Positions 24,047 to 32,120 of a stretch of DNA of 35,742 bases are shown here, piece after piece. Where the stretch lies: NCBI RefSeq assembly GCF_013139515.1, contig NZ_WTAR01000070.1, forward strand, positions 1 through 35,742, in the 5' to 3' direction. The translations under genes and the position numbers were made by a program. This stretch comes from Lutibacter sp. GTDB taxonomy: Bacteria; Bacteroidota; Bacteroidia; Flavobacteriales; Flavobacteriaceae. The stretch's first letter is position 1; each line of letters begins with the position of its first letter. The notes under the pieces were generated by a model. It saw nothing but the letters and a program-made list of their open reading frames with translations. It did not search any database and was not told the origin of the DNA.

Positions 24047-24120
24047 AAAAGAAGCAGTTTAAATTTGAAATATGTCATTAAACAGACAGTTGTTTTTCAA
24101 ATTTAAACTGCTTCTTTTTT
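24045..24120. terminator. bidirectional terminator between the DUF349 and YceI genes
   Basis: A perfect 26-bp stem (24045-24070 with 24095-24120) and a 24-nt loop. The arms begin with A6 and end with T6 on either strand, so it can stop transcription in both directions. The left arm starts inside the DUF349 stop codon and the right arm ends inside the stop codon of the convergent YceI gene. Confidence 0.9.
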
Positions 24121-24733
24121 ACTTATATATTAAATTAGTAGTAACTTCAATTTTAACTTCATTCCAAGTTTTTGGAATTCCATCTTCACCAGAATGTAAA
24201 TCTTTACAAGCTGTATTTAAAGCTTTTAAAGCAAGTTGAGCTTTCCAGTTGTCTAAATCCATTAAAGATTCAATACTAACCGTTTGGTCTTTAATTGTGA
24301 ATGATATTGGTAGGTCATGAGAAATTCCGTTCATTGTTAAATTAACAGAACCTGAAGTTTCATTAATTATAGTTAATGTTCCAGAAATAACTTCAGTATC
24401 GTTCATACTTCCGAAGAAAAATTTCTTCAATTTTGTATCTCTAATAGTGTCTTTTGTGAAAATACTACTTACAGGAATGATAAATTTTAAGCCATTTAAA
24501 GCTTCTGTAACTGTTGAGCCTGTTTTAGGACTTTCAATAGTAACACTGTTAAATATCCCTTTTACAGGAACTTTATTAGTGGTTTTATATGCGGTCCAAT
24601 TAATTGTTGTTGATTTTGATTCAACAACATAACTTTTTTCGGTTTGTTTGTTTTCTTTTTTTATAGTCTCTTTACAAGATGAAAAAGTAATTATAGTTAA
24701 AAACAAGATATAAATTAGTTGTAGTTTTTTCAT
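24119..24733 (-). CDS. YceI-family lipoprotein
   Basis: 204 residues. The signal peptide ends in TFSSC (lipid-modified Cys20). The mature part has the lipocalin-like YceI fold: STTINWTAYKTTNKVPVKGIF, the ETSGSVNLTMNGIS strand and the C-terminal WNEVKIEV. YceI proteins bind an isoprenoid (polyprenyl) chain in a barrel and are found in the periplasm. Here a lipid anchor holds it at a membrane. It is last of the leftward rsfS-ftsH-LUD-cdsA-psd-ACBP run, 8 bp after the ACBP gene. Ligand and role are inferred from the family. Confidence 0.85.
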   Translation of the reverse strand: MKKLQLIYILFLTIITFSSCKETIKKENKQTEKSYVVESKSTTINWTAYKTTNKVPVKGIFNSVTIESPKTGSTVTEALNGLKFIIPVSSIFTKDTIRDTKLKKFFFGSMNDTEVISGTLTIINETSGSVNLTMNGISHDLPISFTIKDQTVSIESLMDLDNWKAQLALKALNTACKDLHSGEDGIPKTWNEVKIEVTTNLIYK

Positions 24734-24741
24734 AAGATTAA

Positions 24742-25002
24742 TTATTTTAAATGTTTATTTACAAGATTTATGTATTCTTTTTTTGCTTCATTTTCGGTTA
24801 AATGATTTAATTGAAGCCAAGCATTTAATTTAAAAGAATTTCTTAATTGTACATTACCTGAAGGTTGCTCGTAATTATTTCCTTTTGTAGCTTGCTTATA
24901 ATACGCATAAAATTGGAGCATTACATCAGGTGGAAGTTTTATACTTGTGTTACAAGCAAATGTGTATGCGTTTTCAAATTCTATATCTAATTCTTTTCCC
25001 AT
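24742..25002 (-). CDS. acyl-CoA-binding protein
   Basis: 86 residues, the normal ACBP size. A four-helix bundle that carries long-chain acyl-CoA in the cytosol. The family core is clear: IKLPPDVMLQFYAYYKQATKG followed by NVQLRNSFKLNAWLQL, then the closing NEAKKEYINLVNKHL, with the Tyr and Lys residues that hold the acyl-CoA phosphate in known structures. ACBPs are typical of eukaryotes and scattered in bacteria. It sits 12 bp after psd, in a run of phospholipid genes, which fits a role in acyl-chain supply. Confidence 0.9.
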   Translation of the reverse strand: MGKELDIEFENAYTFACNTSIKLPPDVMLQFYAYYKQATKGNNYEQPSGNVQLRNSFKLNAWLQLNHLTENEAKKEYINLVNKHLK

Positions 25003-25014
25003 AAATATAAAAGA

Positions 25015-25665
25015 TTAAAGAGAAGCTATTATTTGTTCTCCACCTCGTACTTTATCGTTTAATTTTACGTTAATTTTAGAATTTAAAGGCAAAAACAAGT
25101 CTACACGAGAACCAAACTTAATAAAACCAGCATCTTCTCCTTGAATAACATTTTCAGATGTTTTTGCATAGTTTACAATTCTTTTTGCCAATGCACCTGC
25201 AACTTGACGATATAATATTTCACCAACAGTATTATTTTGAACTACAATTGTTGTACGTTCATTTTCTTCAGATGCTTTTGGGTGCCAAGCTACTAAATAT
25301 TTACCAGGGTGATATTTACTATAATTAACTTTTCCACTAATTGGATATCTTGTTACATGAACATTTATAGGCGACATAAATATAGAAACTTGTAAACGTT
25401 TATCTTTAAAATATTCTTTTTCAAATACTTCTTCAATAACAACAACTTTTCCATCAACAGGTGCAATTATATGTTGCTCGTTTAAAATGGTGTTTCTTTT
25501 CGGGTTTCTGAAAAATTGGAGAACTATGATATAAAAAAGCAATAAAACTATTGCTATTAGTTTATTTAACCAATTTATAGAAATTAAATTATCAGTTAAT
25601 ATAATTCCACCACCAACTACAAACGTGGAAATTAAAATAATGGTATAACCTTCTTTGTGAAACAT
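25015..25665 (-). CDS. psd: phosphatidylserine decarboxylase proenzyme
   Basis: 216 residues, the short form found in Bacteroidota and archaea. It makes phosphatidylethanolamine from phosphatidylserine with a pyruvoyl cofactor. The self-cleavage site is GSR in FIKFGSRVDLFLPL (near 180), where Ser becomes the pyruvoyl group. APVDGKVVVIEE and FMSPINVHVTRYPISG are the other conserved parts. Two hydrophobic segments at the N terminus (about 7-45) anchor it to the inner membrane. It starts 2 bp after the cdsA stop, so CDP-diacylglycerol synthesis and PE formation are in one transcript. Confidence 0.94.
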   Translation of the reverse strand: MFHKEGYTIILISTFVVGGGIILTDNLISINWLNKLIAIVLLLFYIIVLQFFRNPKRNTILNEQHIIAPVDGKVVVIEEVFEKEYFKDKRLQVSIFMSPINVHVTRYPISGKVNYSKYHPGKYLVAWHPKASEENERTTIVVQNNTVGEILYRQVAGALAKRIVNYAKTSENVIQGEDAGFIKFGSRVDLFLPLNSKINVKLNDKVRGGEQIIASL

Positions 25666-25667
25666 AA

Positions 25668-26483
25668 TTATTGAACGAAATATAAATAAATAAAAATAAA
25701 CGGAGCAGCAAAAATAACACTGTCAAACCTATCTAAAAAGCCACCGTGACCGGGTATAAAATTACTACTATCTTTTACGCAAGCTTGCCTTTTAAACATA
25801 GATTCTATTAAATCTCCTAAAACACCAAATATACTTACAATTCCTGCAATTACAACCCATTGTATTAATGAAAGTGTTATAAATCTTTGGGCTAAAAAAT
25901 AACTTAATATAAAAGTGAATATCATTCCTCCAATAAACCCTTCAATTGTTTTATTGGGCGATATGCGTTCTAACAGTTTGTGTTTTCCGAAGTTTTTACC
26001 AACTAGAAAGGCAAAAGAGTCATTTGTCCAAATTAAAAGAAAAACGCCTAAAATTATTGTATTTACATAATTAAATGAAGTGTTTAAAAATGGAATTTGG
26101 ACAATTAATGTAAATGGTACAACAATGTATATTATTGACAAAAATATTTTCCCTAAATGACTGATAACTTCTTCTTTTTTAGCAAAAAGAATAGAGGCAA
26201 ATGTTATAAATATTGTTAAAAATAAACCACCTCCAACATATTCAAAAATCATTTTTGAAGGTACATCTTCAACATTTAATATGTTTCCAAAAACAAAAAG
26301 AAGTGATCCAATTATATAGGGGAATACACTTTTTAATTGAATCATTTTTTTAAATTCATACAAGCAAAGCATCATCAAAAGATAGAATAGCACGATGAAA
26401 GAAATTTTACTATAAAGAATTGAAAATATTAAAACACTTACAAATACTAAGCCTGAAAGTGCACGTTTTAAAAAGTTATTCAT
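25668..26483 (-). CDS. cdsA: phosphatidate cytidylyltransferase
   Basis: 271 residues, integral membrane with about 8 hydrophobic segments. It makes CDP-diacylglycerol from phosphatidic acid and CTP, the branch point of phospholipid synthesis. The C-terminal signature is present: GVLGDLIESMFKRQACVKDS followed by the GHGGFLDRFDSVIFAAP part with its Asp pair. SPNKTIEGFIGGM is also typical. It lies 3 bp after the LUD gene and 2 bp before psd. Start MNNFLKRALSGLVFV is the family's usual one. Confidence 0.95.
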   Translation of the reverse strand: MNNFLKRALSGLVFVSVLIFSILYSKISFIVLFYLLMMLCLYEFKKMIQLKSVFPYIIGSLLFVFGNILNVEDVPSKMIFEYVGGGLFLTIFITFASILFAKKEEVISHLGKIFLSIIYIVVPFTLIVQIPFLNTSFNYVNTIILGVFLLIWTNDSFAFLVGKNFGKHKLLERISPNKTIEGFIGGMIFTFILSYFLAQRFITLSLIQWVVIAGIVSIFGVLGDLIESMFKRQACVKDSSNFIPGHGGFLDRFDSVIFAAPFIFIYLYFVQ

Positions 26484-26486
26484 AAA

Positions 26487-27074
26487 TTATAAATCTTCAA
26501 AGAGCAGCAAATATAAGTTTTTTGCATTAGTATTTCCATAATTCATAAAATCTATATCTTTTGAATTAGGATTGTAATTTTTAATTGCGCTAATATTACT
26601 TGGTATGTTACCTTGGTAACGTGTTTTTATTCCTGTTAAACTATCACCATTATTTTTTACTAACTGGCTTGTGGTTGCGTATACTATGAAATTTCCTGAT
26701 AATTCAGAAATTTTACATTCTTTTAACTGGTTTGAGGAAAATAAAATACTTCCGTTTTCAGAAATTAAGTGTTCGCAACTTATAAAAATAGGATGTGAGC
26801 TGTTAAAATTATCTATTGTTTTAACTTGAATGGTTTTAACTAATTTTAGTAAGTCATAATCATTACAAGTAATTGTTTCCCAAGAATTTTCTTCAGTAAT
26901 ATTAGCTAAATTTAGAGTTACCTCTTCTAAAGAGGTGCAATAGAGAAACTTACCATTATTTTTTAAGAAATTTTGTACAAATATCTGATCTAACGGTAAT
27001 TCGTTTTCTTCTAATGAGAGCTCTTTAGGTTCATTTTCACTAGGGTATTTAAATAACTTTTTGAAAAAACTCAT
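26487..27074 (-). CDS. LUD-domain protein (LutC-like)
   Basis: 195 residues. The LUD domain is known from LutB/LutC lactate utilisation proteins. Seen here are FVQNFLKNNGKFLYCTSLEE, an internal ENGSILFSSNQ and IVYATTSQLVKNNGDSL, then GIKTRYQGNI; the last part is the LUD nucleoside-like pocket region. No lutA or lutB is nearby, and its place between ftsH and cdsA is common in this family of bacteria, so lactate use is not implied. It begins 43 bp after ftsH and ends 3 bp before cdsA. Function unknown. Confidence 0.8.
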   Translation of the reverse strand: MSFFKKLFKYPSENEPKELSLEENELPLDQIFVQNFLKNNGKFLYCTSLEEVTLNLANITEENSWETITCNDYDLLKLVKTIQVKTIDNFNSSHPIFISCEHLISENGSILFSSNQLKECKISELSGNFIVYATTSQLVKNNGDSLTGIKTRYQGNIPSNISAIKNYNPNSKDIDFMNYGNTNAKNLYLLLFEDL

Positions 27075-27117
27075 GGATTGTTTAGAATAACTTCAAAATT
27101 ATAAAAAAGATATGAAT

Positions 27118-29121
27118 TTACTCTTGTGTTTCTGATGAATTTTCAGTGTTTGTTTCTTCAACGTTTTCTTCAATGTTTTCTTCATCTTTATTTTTAGGAG
27201 CTACAGGTTCTTCTGTTTTAAATGGTCTTTTACCAAAAATGGCCTCTAAATCTTTTTTGAAAATAACTTCTTTCTCTAATAATAACTCAGCAAGTGTTGT
27301 TAACTTATCTTTATTATCACTTAATATTTTAATTGCTCTTTGATATTGTTCTTCAATAATTTCTGAAATTTCTTTATCAATAACCCGAGCAGTTTCTTCG
27401 CTATAAGGTTTTGTGAAATTATATTCAGACTGACCAGAAGAATCGTAATAAGTTATGTTACCAATTTTTTTATTCAATCCATAAACAGTAACCATTGCTC
27501 TTGCCTGACGCGTTATTTTCTCAAGATCATTTAAAGCTCCTGTAGATATTTTATCAAATATTAATTCTTCTGCTGCTCTCCCCGCAAGTGTTGCACACAT
27601 TTCATCTAACATTTGTTCAGTTTGCACAATTTGGCGTTCTTCTGGTAAGTACCAAGCAGCTCCTAATGATTGTCCTCTAGGAACTATAGTCACTTTTACA
27701 AGTGGTGCCGCGTGTTCTAACATCCAACTTGCAGTTGCGTGCCCAGCTTCATGAAAAGCGATAGTTTTCTTTTCTTTAGGCGTAATAATTTTATTTTTCT
27801 TTTCAAGTCCACCAACAATTCTATCAACAGCATCTAAAAAGTCTTGATGTTCTACTGCTTTTTTACTATTTCTAGCGGCTATTAGTGCAGCTTCATTACA
27901 TAAATTTGCAATATCAGCACCTGAAAAACCTGGAGTTTGTTGAGATAAAAAATCTAGATCAACATTCTTACTTAATTTTAAAGGTTTTATATGAACTTTA
28001 AAAATTTCAGCACGTTCAGTTAAGTTGGGTAAATCTACATAGATTTGACGATCAAAACGCCCAGCACGCATTAATGCTTTATCTAATACATCAGCTCTAT
28101 TCGTTGCTGCTAGCACAATTACATTAGAGTCTGTTCCAAAACCATCCATTTCAGTTAGTAATTGATTTAAAGTGTTTTCTCTTTCATCATTACCTCCTGT
28201 AATATTATTTTTACCACGTGATCTACCAATAGCATCAATTTCATCAATAAATATAATTGCTGGTGCTTTTTGTTGTGCTTGTTTAAATAAATCTCTAACT
28301 CTTGAAGCTCCTACACCAACAAACATTTCAACAAAATCTGAGCCTGAAAGTGAGAAAAAAGGTACGTTTGCTTCTCCTGCAACGGCTTTAGCTAATAATG
28401 TTTTACCAGTTCCTGGAGGACCTACTAATAAAGCTCCTTTAGGAATTTTACCACCAAGTGATGTATATTTATCAGGACTTTTTAAGAAATCAACTATTTC
28501 TTGAATTTCTTCTTTTGCACCTTCTAAACCTGCTACATCTTTAAATGAAGTTTTTACTTTTTGGTCTTGGTCAAATAACTTTGCTTTAGATTTTCCAATG
28601 TTAAAAATTTGCCCTCCACCACCAGAGCCACCACCAGACATGCGTTTCATAAAGTAAATCCACAAACCAATTAAAAATATAAATGGTAAGTACATAAATA
28701 GTTGATCTAAAATATTAGTTTGTTCTTCATATTTTAAATCAAAATCTAGCTCAGCTTCGGTTTTTACCTTTTTTAATTCGTTGTCAAAATTTTGCAAATC
28801 TCCAAAAGAGTAATTGTACATTGGTGAATTTGCAGTGTAAAGCGATCCTTTATTTTTTTTATGTTGTTCTTTGTCAGAAGCTTCATTTTTAATGTAAATA
28901 TTAGCTACACTTCGGTTAACAATTACAATTTTTTCAATATCATTTTCAACTAAAATAGTATTAAATTCATTTTGGCTTAAGTTTTTTGAGCCTAAACTAT
29001 CACTATTTAAAAACTGATAACCAATTATTAATAAGAAAACGGCACCATAAATCCAGTAAAAATTAAATTTAGGTGTTTTTATATTTTTATTTTTTGAAGT
29101 ATCTTTTTTATCCTGACTCAT
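27118..29121 (-). CDS. ftsH: ATP-dependent zinc metalloprotease FtsH
   Basis: 667 residues. A hexameric inner-membrane AAA+ protease for misfolded membrane proteins and regulatory substrates. Two membrane segments (about 23-40 and 140-158) enclose a periplasmic domain. The AAA module has Walker A GPPGTGKT at 234-241, Walker [12 protein letters not shown] and the second region of homology ([20 protein letters not shown]). The zinc site HEAGH is at 457-461. The C terminus ends in an acidic Glu/Asn/Thr-rich tail. It follows rsfS by 32 bp and leads into LUD-cdsA-psd, which ties protease and phospholipid genes in one run. Confidence 0.97.
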   Translation of the reverse strand: MSQDKKDTSKNKNIKTPKFNFYWIYGAVFLLIIGYQFLNSDSLGSKNLSQNEFNTILVENDIEKIVIVNRSVANIYIKNEASDKEQHKKNKGSLYTANSPMYNYSFGDLQNFDNELKKVKTEAELDFDLKYEEQTNILDQLFMYLPFIFLIGLWIYFMKRMSGGGSGGGGQIFNIGKSKAKLFDQDQKVKTSFKDVAGLEGAKEEIQEIVDFLKSPDKYTSLGGKIPKGALLVGPPGTGKTLLAKAVAGEANVPFFSLSGSDFVEMFVGVGASRVRDLFKQAQQKAPAIIFIDEIDAIGRSRGKNNITGGNDERENTLNQLLTEMDGFGTDSNVIVLAATNRADVLDKALMRAGRFDRQIYVDLPNLTERAEIFKVHIKPLKLSKNVDLDFLSQQTPGFSGADIANLCNEAALIAARNSKKAVEHQDFLDAVDRIVGGLEKKNKIITPKEKKTIAFHEAGHATASWMLEHAAPLVKVTIVPRGQSLGAAWYLPEERQIVQTEQMLDEMCATLAGRAAEELIFDKISTGALNDLEKITRQARAMVTVYGLNKKIGNITYYDSSGQSEYNFTKPYSEETARVIDKEISEIIEEQYQRAIKILSDNKDKLTTLAELLLEKEVIFKKDLEAIFGKRPFKTEEPVAPKNKDEENIEENVEETNTENSSETQE

Positions 29122-29153
29122 ATTTTTTTATTTCAATAAGTTTATAAAACTTT

Positions 29154-29525
29154 CTAATTTGATGAAGAAATAGTTGTGATTTTTGCATCGCCCCAAAGGC
29201 TTTCAATATCATAATAATCACGTATGTGTTTTTGAAATATGTGGACTACAATATTTACATAATCTAATAAAACCCATTCAGCAACATCTTCACCTTCAAC
29301 GTGCCAAGGTTTATCTGTTGTAGTTTTGCTAACTTGTTTTTGAACAATGCCAGAAATTGCATTTACATGTGTATTAGAGGTTCCTGTACATATTATAAAA
29401 TAATCACAAACTGTATTTTCAATTTCTCTCAAATCTAAAATTTGAATATCAACACCTTTAATTTCATCTATAGCTTTTAAAACTGCTGCTATTGTGTCGT
29501 CTGCTTTTATATTTTTCTTTGTCAT
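29154..29525 (-). CDS. rsfS: ribosomal silencing factor RsfS
   Basis: 123 residues from the ATG at 29525. An 8-residue longer frame is rejected because MTKKN is the usual start and the extension lies close to the promoter. RsfS binds uL14 on the 50S subunit and blocks joining with 30S under starvation. Family marks are DIQILDLREI, DYFIICTGTSNTHVNAI, WHVEGEDVAEWVLLDY and VVHIFQKHIRDYYDIESLWGDA. First gene of the leftward run with ftsH; divergent from birA. A consensus -7 box lies at 29554-29547. Confidence 0.95.
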   Translation of the reverse strand: MTKKNIKADDTIAAVLKAIDEIKGVDIQILDLREIENTVCDYFIICTGTSNTHVNAISGIVQKQVSKTTTDKPWHVEGEDVAEWVLLDYVNIVVHIFQKHIRDYYDIESLWGDAKITTISSSN

Positions 29526-29546
29526 TAAAGTATTTTTAATTTGGTG

Positions 29547-29554
29547 CAAAGTTA
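29547..29554 (-). promoter_or_regulatory. -7 promoter box of the rsfS-ftsH operon
   Basis: The minus strand reads TAACTTTG, a match to TAnnTTTG, 21 bp upstream of the rsfS ATG. Confidence 0.6.
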
Positions 29555-29584
29555 TTGTTTTTTTATAATAATTTAGCTTTTAAA

Positions 29585-29592
29585 TATTTTTG
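29585..29592 (+). promoter_or_regulatory. -7 promoter box of birA
   Basis: TATTTTTG matches TAnnTTTG, 20 bp upstream of the birA ATG. It is back to back with the rsfS promoter, 30 bp away. Confidence 0.5.
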
Positions 29593-29612
29593 TTAAAATA
29601 TTAGCTTTCTAT

Positions 29613-30353
29613 ATGATTATAATCAAACTTAATGCCATTGATTCTACAAATTCTTACTTGAAGAAGCAAGCTGAAAATACTGCTTTAGAATGTTATACAG
29701 TAGTTGTTGCAGAAGATCAGTTTAGAGGTAGAGGGCAAGTGGGAGCTTCTTGGGTTTCTGATAAGGGTAAAAATCTAACATTCAGTACGTTAATTAATTT
29801 TGAAAATTTTAAAATTGAAGATCAATTTTACTTAAGTATGGTTATTTCTTTAAGTGTTTTACAAGTTTTAAATAAACGTATTAACATACAATTAACAGTT
29901 AAATGGCCAAACGACATTTTGGCAGAAAAAGACAAAGTTGCGGGAATTTTAATTGAAAATGTATTGAGTGGAAAATTGATAAAACAATCTGTAATTGGAA
30001 TTGGGTTAAATGTAAACCAAAAAGAGTTTCCAAAAAACATTAGGAGAGTAACTTCATTAAAAAATATTTCAGGAATTAGTTTTGATAAAGATGAATTAAT
30101 GAGAGATATTGTAAATACTATAAAAAAAAATATCAGTTATATTAAAGATGCTAAATTTGGAGAATTAAAAAGACTATACATAGCAACACTCTACAAATTT
30201 AATAAACCGACAATGTTTGAAGATGTAAACGGAACTATTTTTTTAGGTAAAATAGTAGATGTTTTTAAAGATGGTAGGTTGGTAATTGAGTTGAAAGATG
30301 AAACAACTCACAAATTTAGTTTGAAAAAAATTAAATTTGCGAGTCGTAAATAG
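29613..30353 (+). CDS. birA: biotin--[acetyl-CoA-carboxylase] ligase
   Basis: 246 residues. It activates biotin to biotinyl-AMP and transfers it to carboxylase carrier proteins. The biotinyl-AMP loop is GRGQVGASWVSDKGKNL, and TVKWPNDILAEKDKVAGILIE is the biotin-binding strand. A small C-terminal domain (about 200-246) closes the protein. No N-terminal helix-turn-helix is present, so unlike E. coli BirA it does not act as a biotin operon repressor. The gene is single, rightward, and converges with the SRPBCC gene with 10 bp between stops. Confidence 0.94.
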   Translation: MIIIKLNAIDSTNSYLKKQAENTALECYTVVVAEDQFRGRGQVGASWVSDKGKNLTFSTLINFENFKIEDQFYLSMVISLSVLQVLNKRINIQLTVKWPNDILAEKDKVAGILIENVLSGKLIKQSVIGIGLNVNQKEFPKNIRRVTSLKNISGISFDKDELMRDIVNTIKKNISYIKDAKFGELKRLYIATLYKFNKPTMFEDVNGTIFLGKIVDVFKDGRLVIELKDETTHKFSLKKIKFASRK

Positions 30354-30363
30354 TTGTATTTTT

Positions 30364-30753
30364 TTAAAGCTTTTCAGCTTGTTCGGTTAAAGTGTCAATA
30401 AAATTTTGAAGTGGTTTTTTAACCATCATTGCCATCATAGGATTAAAATCGCCATCAAACAAAAGTTGTGTTTCACAAGTAGTTGAAGAAACTTCATTAA
30501 TAATTGCAGTTAGCGAAAAATTTAATTTACTACTCGCAGCTCCTAATGTAATTTTATCAAATTCATTTTTCTCTTTTACCACCAATCTAATTTCTGGCAT
30601 TCCTTTTAAACTAAAAATAAACGAATCTCCGTCAACTTCAAATTTATCAGTATTCTCAGGCATTAATTGTTCAAAATTTTTCAAATTACATAAAAAATCA
30701 AAATATTCTTTTTGAGATTTATTTATAATTGCTTTTTTACTTTCTAAGTTCAT
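30364..30753 (-). CDS. SRPBCC (START-like) domain protein
   Basis: 129 residues. The helix-grip pattern is visible: LESKKAIINKSQKEYFDFLCN, PENTDKFEVDGDSFIFSLKG, the VSSTTCETQLLFDGDF strand and a long C-terminal helix MVKKPLQNFIDTLTEQAEK. SRPBCC domains form a deep cavity for lipids or other hydrophobic ligands, or act as lyases. No catalytic residue can be named. The start overlaps the pyrE stop as ATGA (30750-30753), so it is made together with pyrE. Role unknown; this pairing recurs in flavobacteria as far as I know. Confidence 0.8.
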   Translation of the reverse strand: MNLESKKAIINKSQKEYFDFLCNLKNFEQLMPENTDKFEVDGDSFIFSLKGMPEIRLVVKEKNEFDKITLGAASSKLNFSLTAIINEVSSTTCETQLLFDGDFNPMMAMMVKKPLQNFIDTLTEQAEKL

Positions 30754-31412
30754 AATTTTGTATTAATAGTTTGTTTCCAATCGCTAGGGTTTGTTCTCCA
30801 CTGTTGAAGTGTTTCTAATTCGTTTTCAGAAATATAATTACTGTCAAGAGATTGTTCTAATAAATGTTCATAATCACTTAATGTATTTAAGTTAACTCCT
30901 GCTTTTTCAAAGTTTTTAGTTGCAATATCAAATCCATATGAAAAAATGGCAACCATTCCCTTTACATTAGTTCCTTCAACTTCTTTTAGCGCTTTTACAG
31001 CATTTAAACTGCTTTTTCCAGTGCTAATTAAATCTTCAACAACAACAATATTTTTGTTTTTTTCAAGTAAACCTTCAATCTGATTTTTTCTACCATGTTG
31101 TTTAGGTTCTGGTCTCACATATATAAAAGGAACATTCAATTCTTGAGCCACCAATACACCAATTGCAATTGCACCAGTTGCAACACCAGCAATAACATCA
31201 GGCTTACCATATTCTTTCTCAATAATTTTGGCCAAATTTTCACTTAAATAATTTCTAATTTTCGGAAAAGAAAGCGTAGTTCTATTGTCGCAATAAATAG
31301 GAGATTTCCAACCTGAAGCCCATGTAAAAGGTTCATTAGGTTGCAATTTTATAGCTTTTATTTGTAACAATAATTCGGCTGTTCTTTTTGCAGTATCTTT
31401 GTTCAAAATCAT
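30750..31412 (-). CDS. pyrE: orotate phosphoribosyltransferase
   Basis: 220 residues from the ATG at 31412 (MILNKDTAKRTAELL, the usual start). The frame is open 31 codons further but crosses the Nudix start region. It converts orotate and PRPP to OMP. The PRPP loop VVVVEDLISTGKSSLNAV is present, and FTWASGWKSPIYCDNR and GVATGAIAIG are typical of PyrE. A -7 box TACATTTG (31424-31417) lies only 4 bp before the ATG, so the mRNA is expected to have almost no 5' leader. Coupled with the SRPBCC gene. The other pyr genes here (pyrR, pyrB) are 14 kb away. Confidence 0.95.
   Translation of the reverse strand: MILNKDTAKRTAELLLQIKAIKLQPNEPFTWASGWKSPIYCDNRTTLSFPKIRNYLSENLAKIIEKEYGKPDVIAGVATGAIAIGVLVAQELNVPFIYVRPEPKQHGRKNQIEGLLEKNKNIVVVEDLISTGKSSLNAVKALKEVEGTNVKGMVAIFSYGFDIATKNFEKAGVNLNTLSDYEHLLEQSLDSNYISENELETLQQWRTNPSDWKQTINTKL
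31394..31401 (+). promoter_or_regulatory. -7 promoter box of the Nudix gene, inside pyrE
   Basis: TATCTTTG matches TAnnTTTG, 18 bp upstream of the Nudix ATG at 31420. It lies within codons 4-7 of pyrE on the opposite strand. Confidence 0.5.
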
Positions 31413-31416
31413 AATG

Positions 31417-31424
31417 CAAATGTA
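31417..31424 (-). promoter_or_regulatory. -7 promoter box of pyrE, overlapping the Nudix start codon
   Basis: The minus strand reads TACATTTG, a match to TAnnTTTG, 4 bp upstream of the pyrE ATG. It covers the ATG of the divergent Nudix gene (31420). Confidence 0.5.
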
Positions 31425-32001
31425 TAAAGTTTTTGCGAATGACTGTTCAATTATTTTGACAGATACTAATAATTTTTCAACAAATTTTTTAAAATTTAAC
31501 TTCAATAGTTGTAATATTTCTGAAATTGTTGAAACTCTTTTTCAGAATAAGACAGGCGGCATTTGTTTGTTGTGTGATGATTTAGAAACATGTTGGCAAA
31601 AATTCCAATCTGTTTTTAAAGTTCAAAAAGCAGCAGGAGGTAAGGTTTTAGATTCAAAAAACGAAGTACTTTTTATTTATCGATTAGATAAATGGGATTT
31701 GCCAAAAGGAAAATTAGAAAAAGGTGAATCTATTTCAGAATGTGCAATTAGAGAAGTTGAAGAAGAATGTGGAATTACTAATTTACAAATTGAAAATGAG
31801 CTTCAAACAACCTATCATATTTTTAAGAGAAAAGGAAAAACAATTTTAAAAATTACGTATTGGTTTTTAATGAATACTAATTATAAAGGTAATTTAACTC
31901 CTCAAATTGAAGAAGGTATTGAAAAAGTTGAATTTAAAAATAGTAAAGAAACCAAAGAGGCGCTTAAAAACACCTACGAAAATATCAAATTGTTGTTTTG
32001 A
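31420..32001 (+). CDS. Nudix hydrolase
   Basis: 193 residues from the ATG at 31420 (MYKVFANDCSIILTD). Another ATG two codons upstream is possible. The complete Nudix box is at about 101-123: G-x5-E-x7-REVEEECGI, with the metal-binding Glu residues intact. An N-terminal extension of about 80 residues (ILTDTNNFSTNFLKFN) precedes it. The family cleaves nucleoside diphosphate-linked compounds; the substrate is not visible. It is divergent from pyrE with only 7 bp between start codons, so the two promoters overlap each other's gene. Confidence 0.88.
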   Translation: MYKVFANDCSIILTDTNNFSTNFLKFNFNSCNISEIVETLFQNKTGGICLLCDDLETCWQKFQSVFKVQKAAGGKVLDSKNEVLFIYRLDKWDLPKGKLEKGESISECAIREVEEECGITNLQIENELQTTYHIFKRKGKTILKITYWFLMNTNYKGNLTPQIEEGIEKVEFKNSKETKEALKNTYENIKLLF

Positions 32002-32089
32002 GAATTTATTAATAATTACACGAATACCTTTTCGTTAATTCTGTGGGCTGTTAATTTATAAATAATCTTAGCCAATTAATTTTTTACCC

Positions 32090-32097
32090 TATATTTG
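32090..32097 (+). promoter_or_regulatory. -7 promoter box of the SulP gene
   Basis: TATATTTG matches TAnnTTTG, 23 bp upstream of the ATG at 32121. Confidence 0.6.
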
Positions 32098-32120
32098 CCG
32101 CTTTTTACAAATAACTACTT

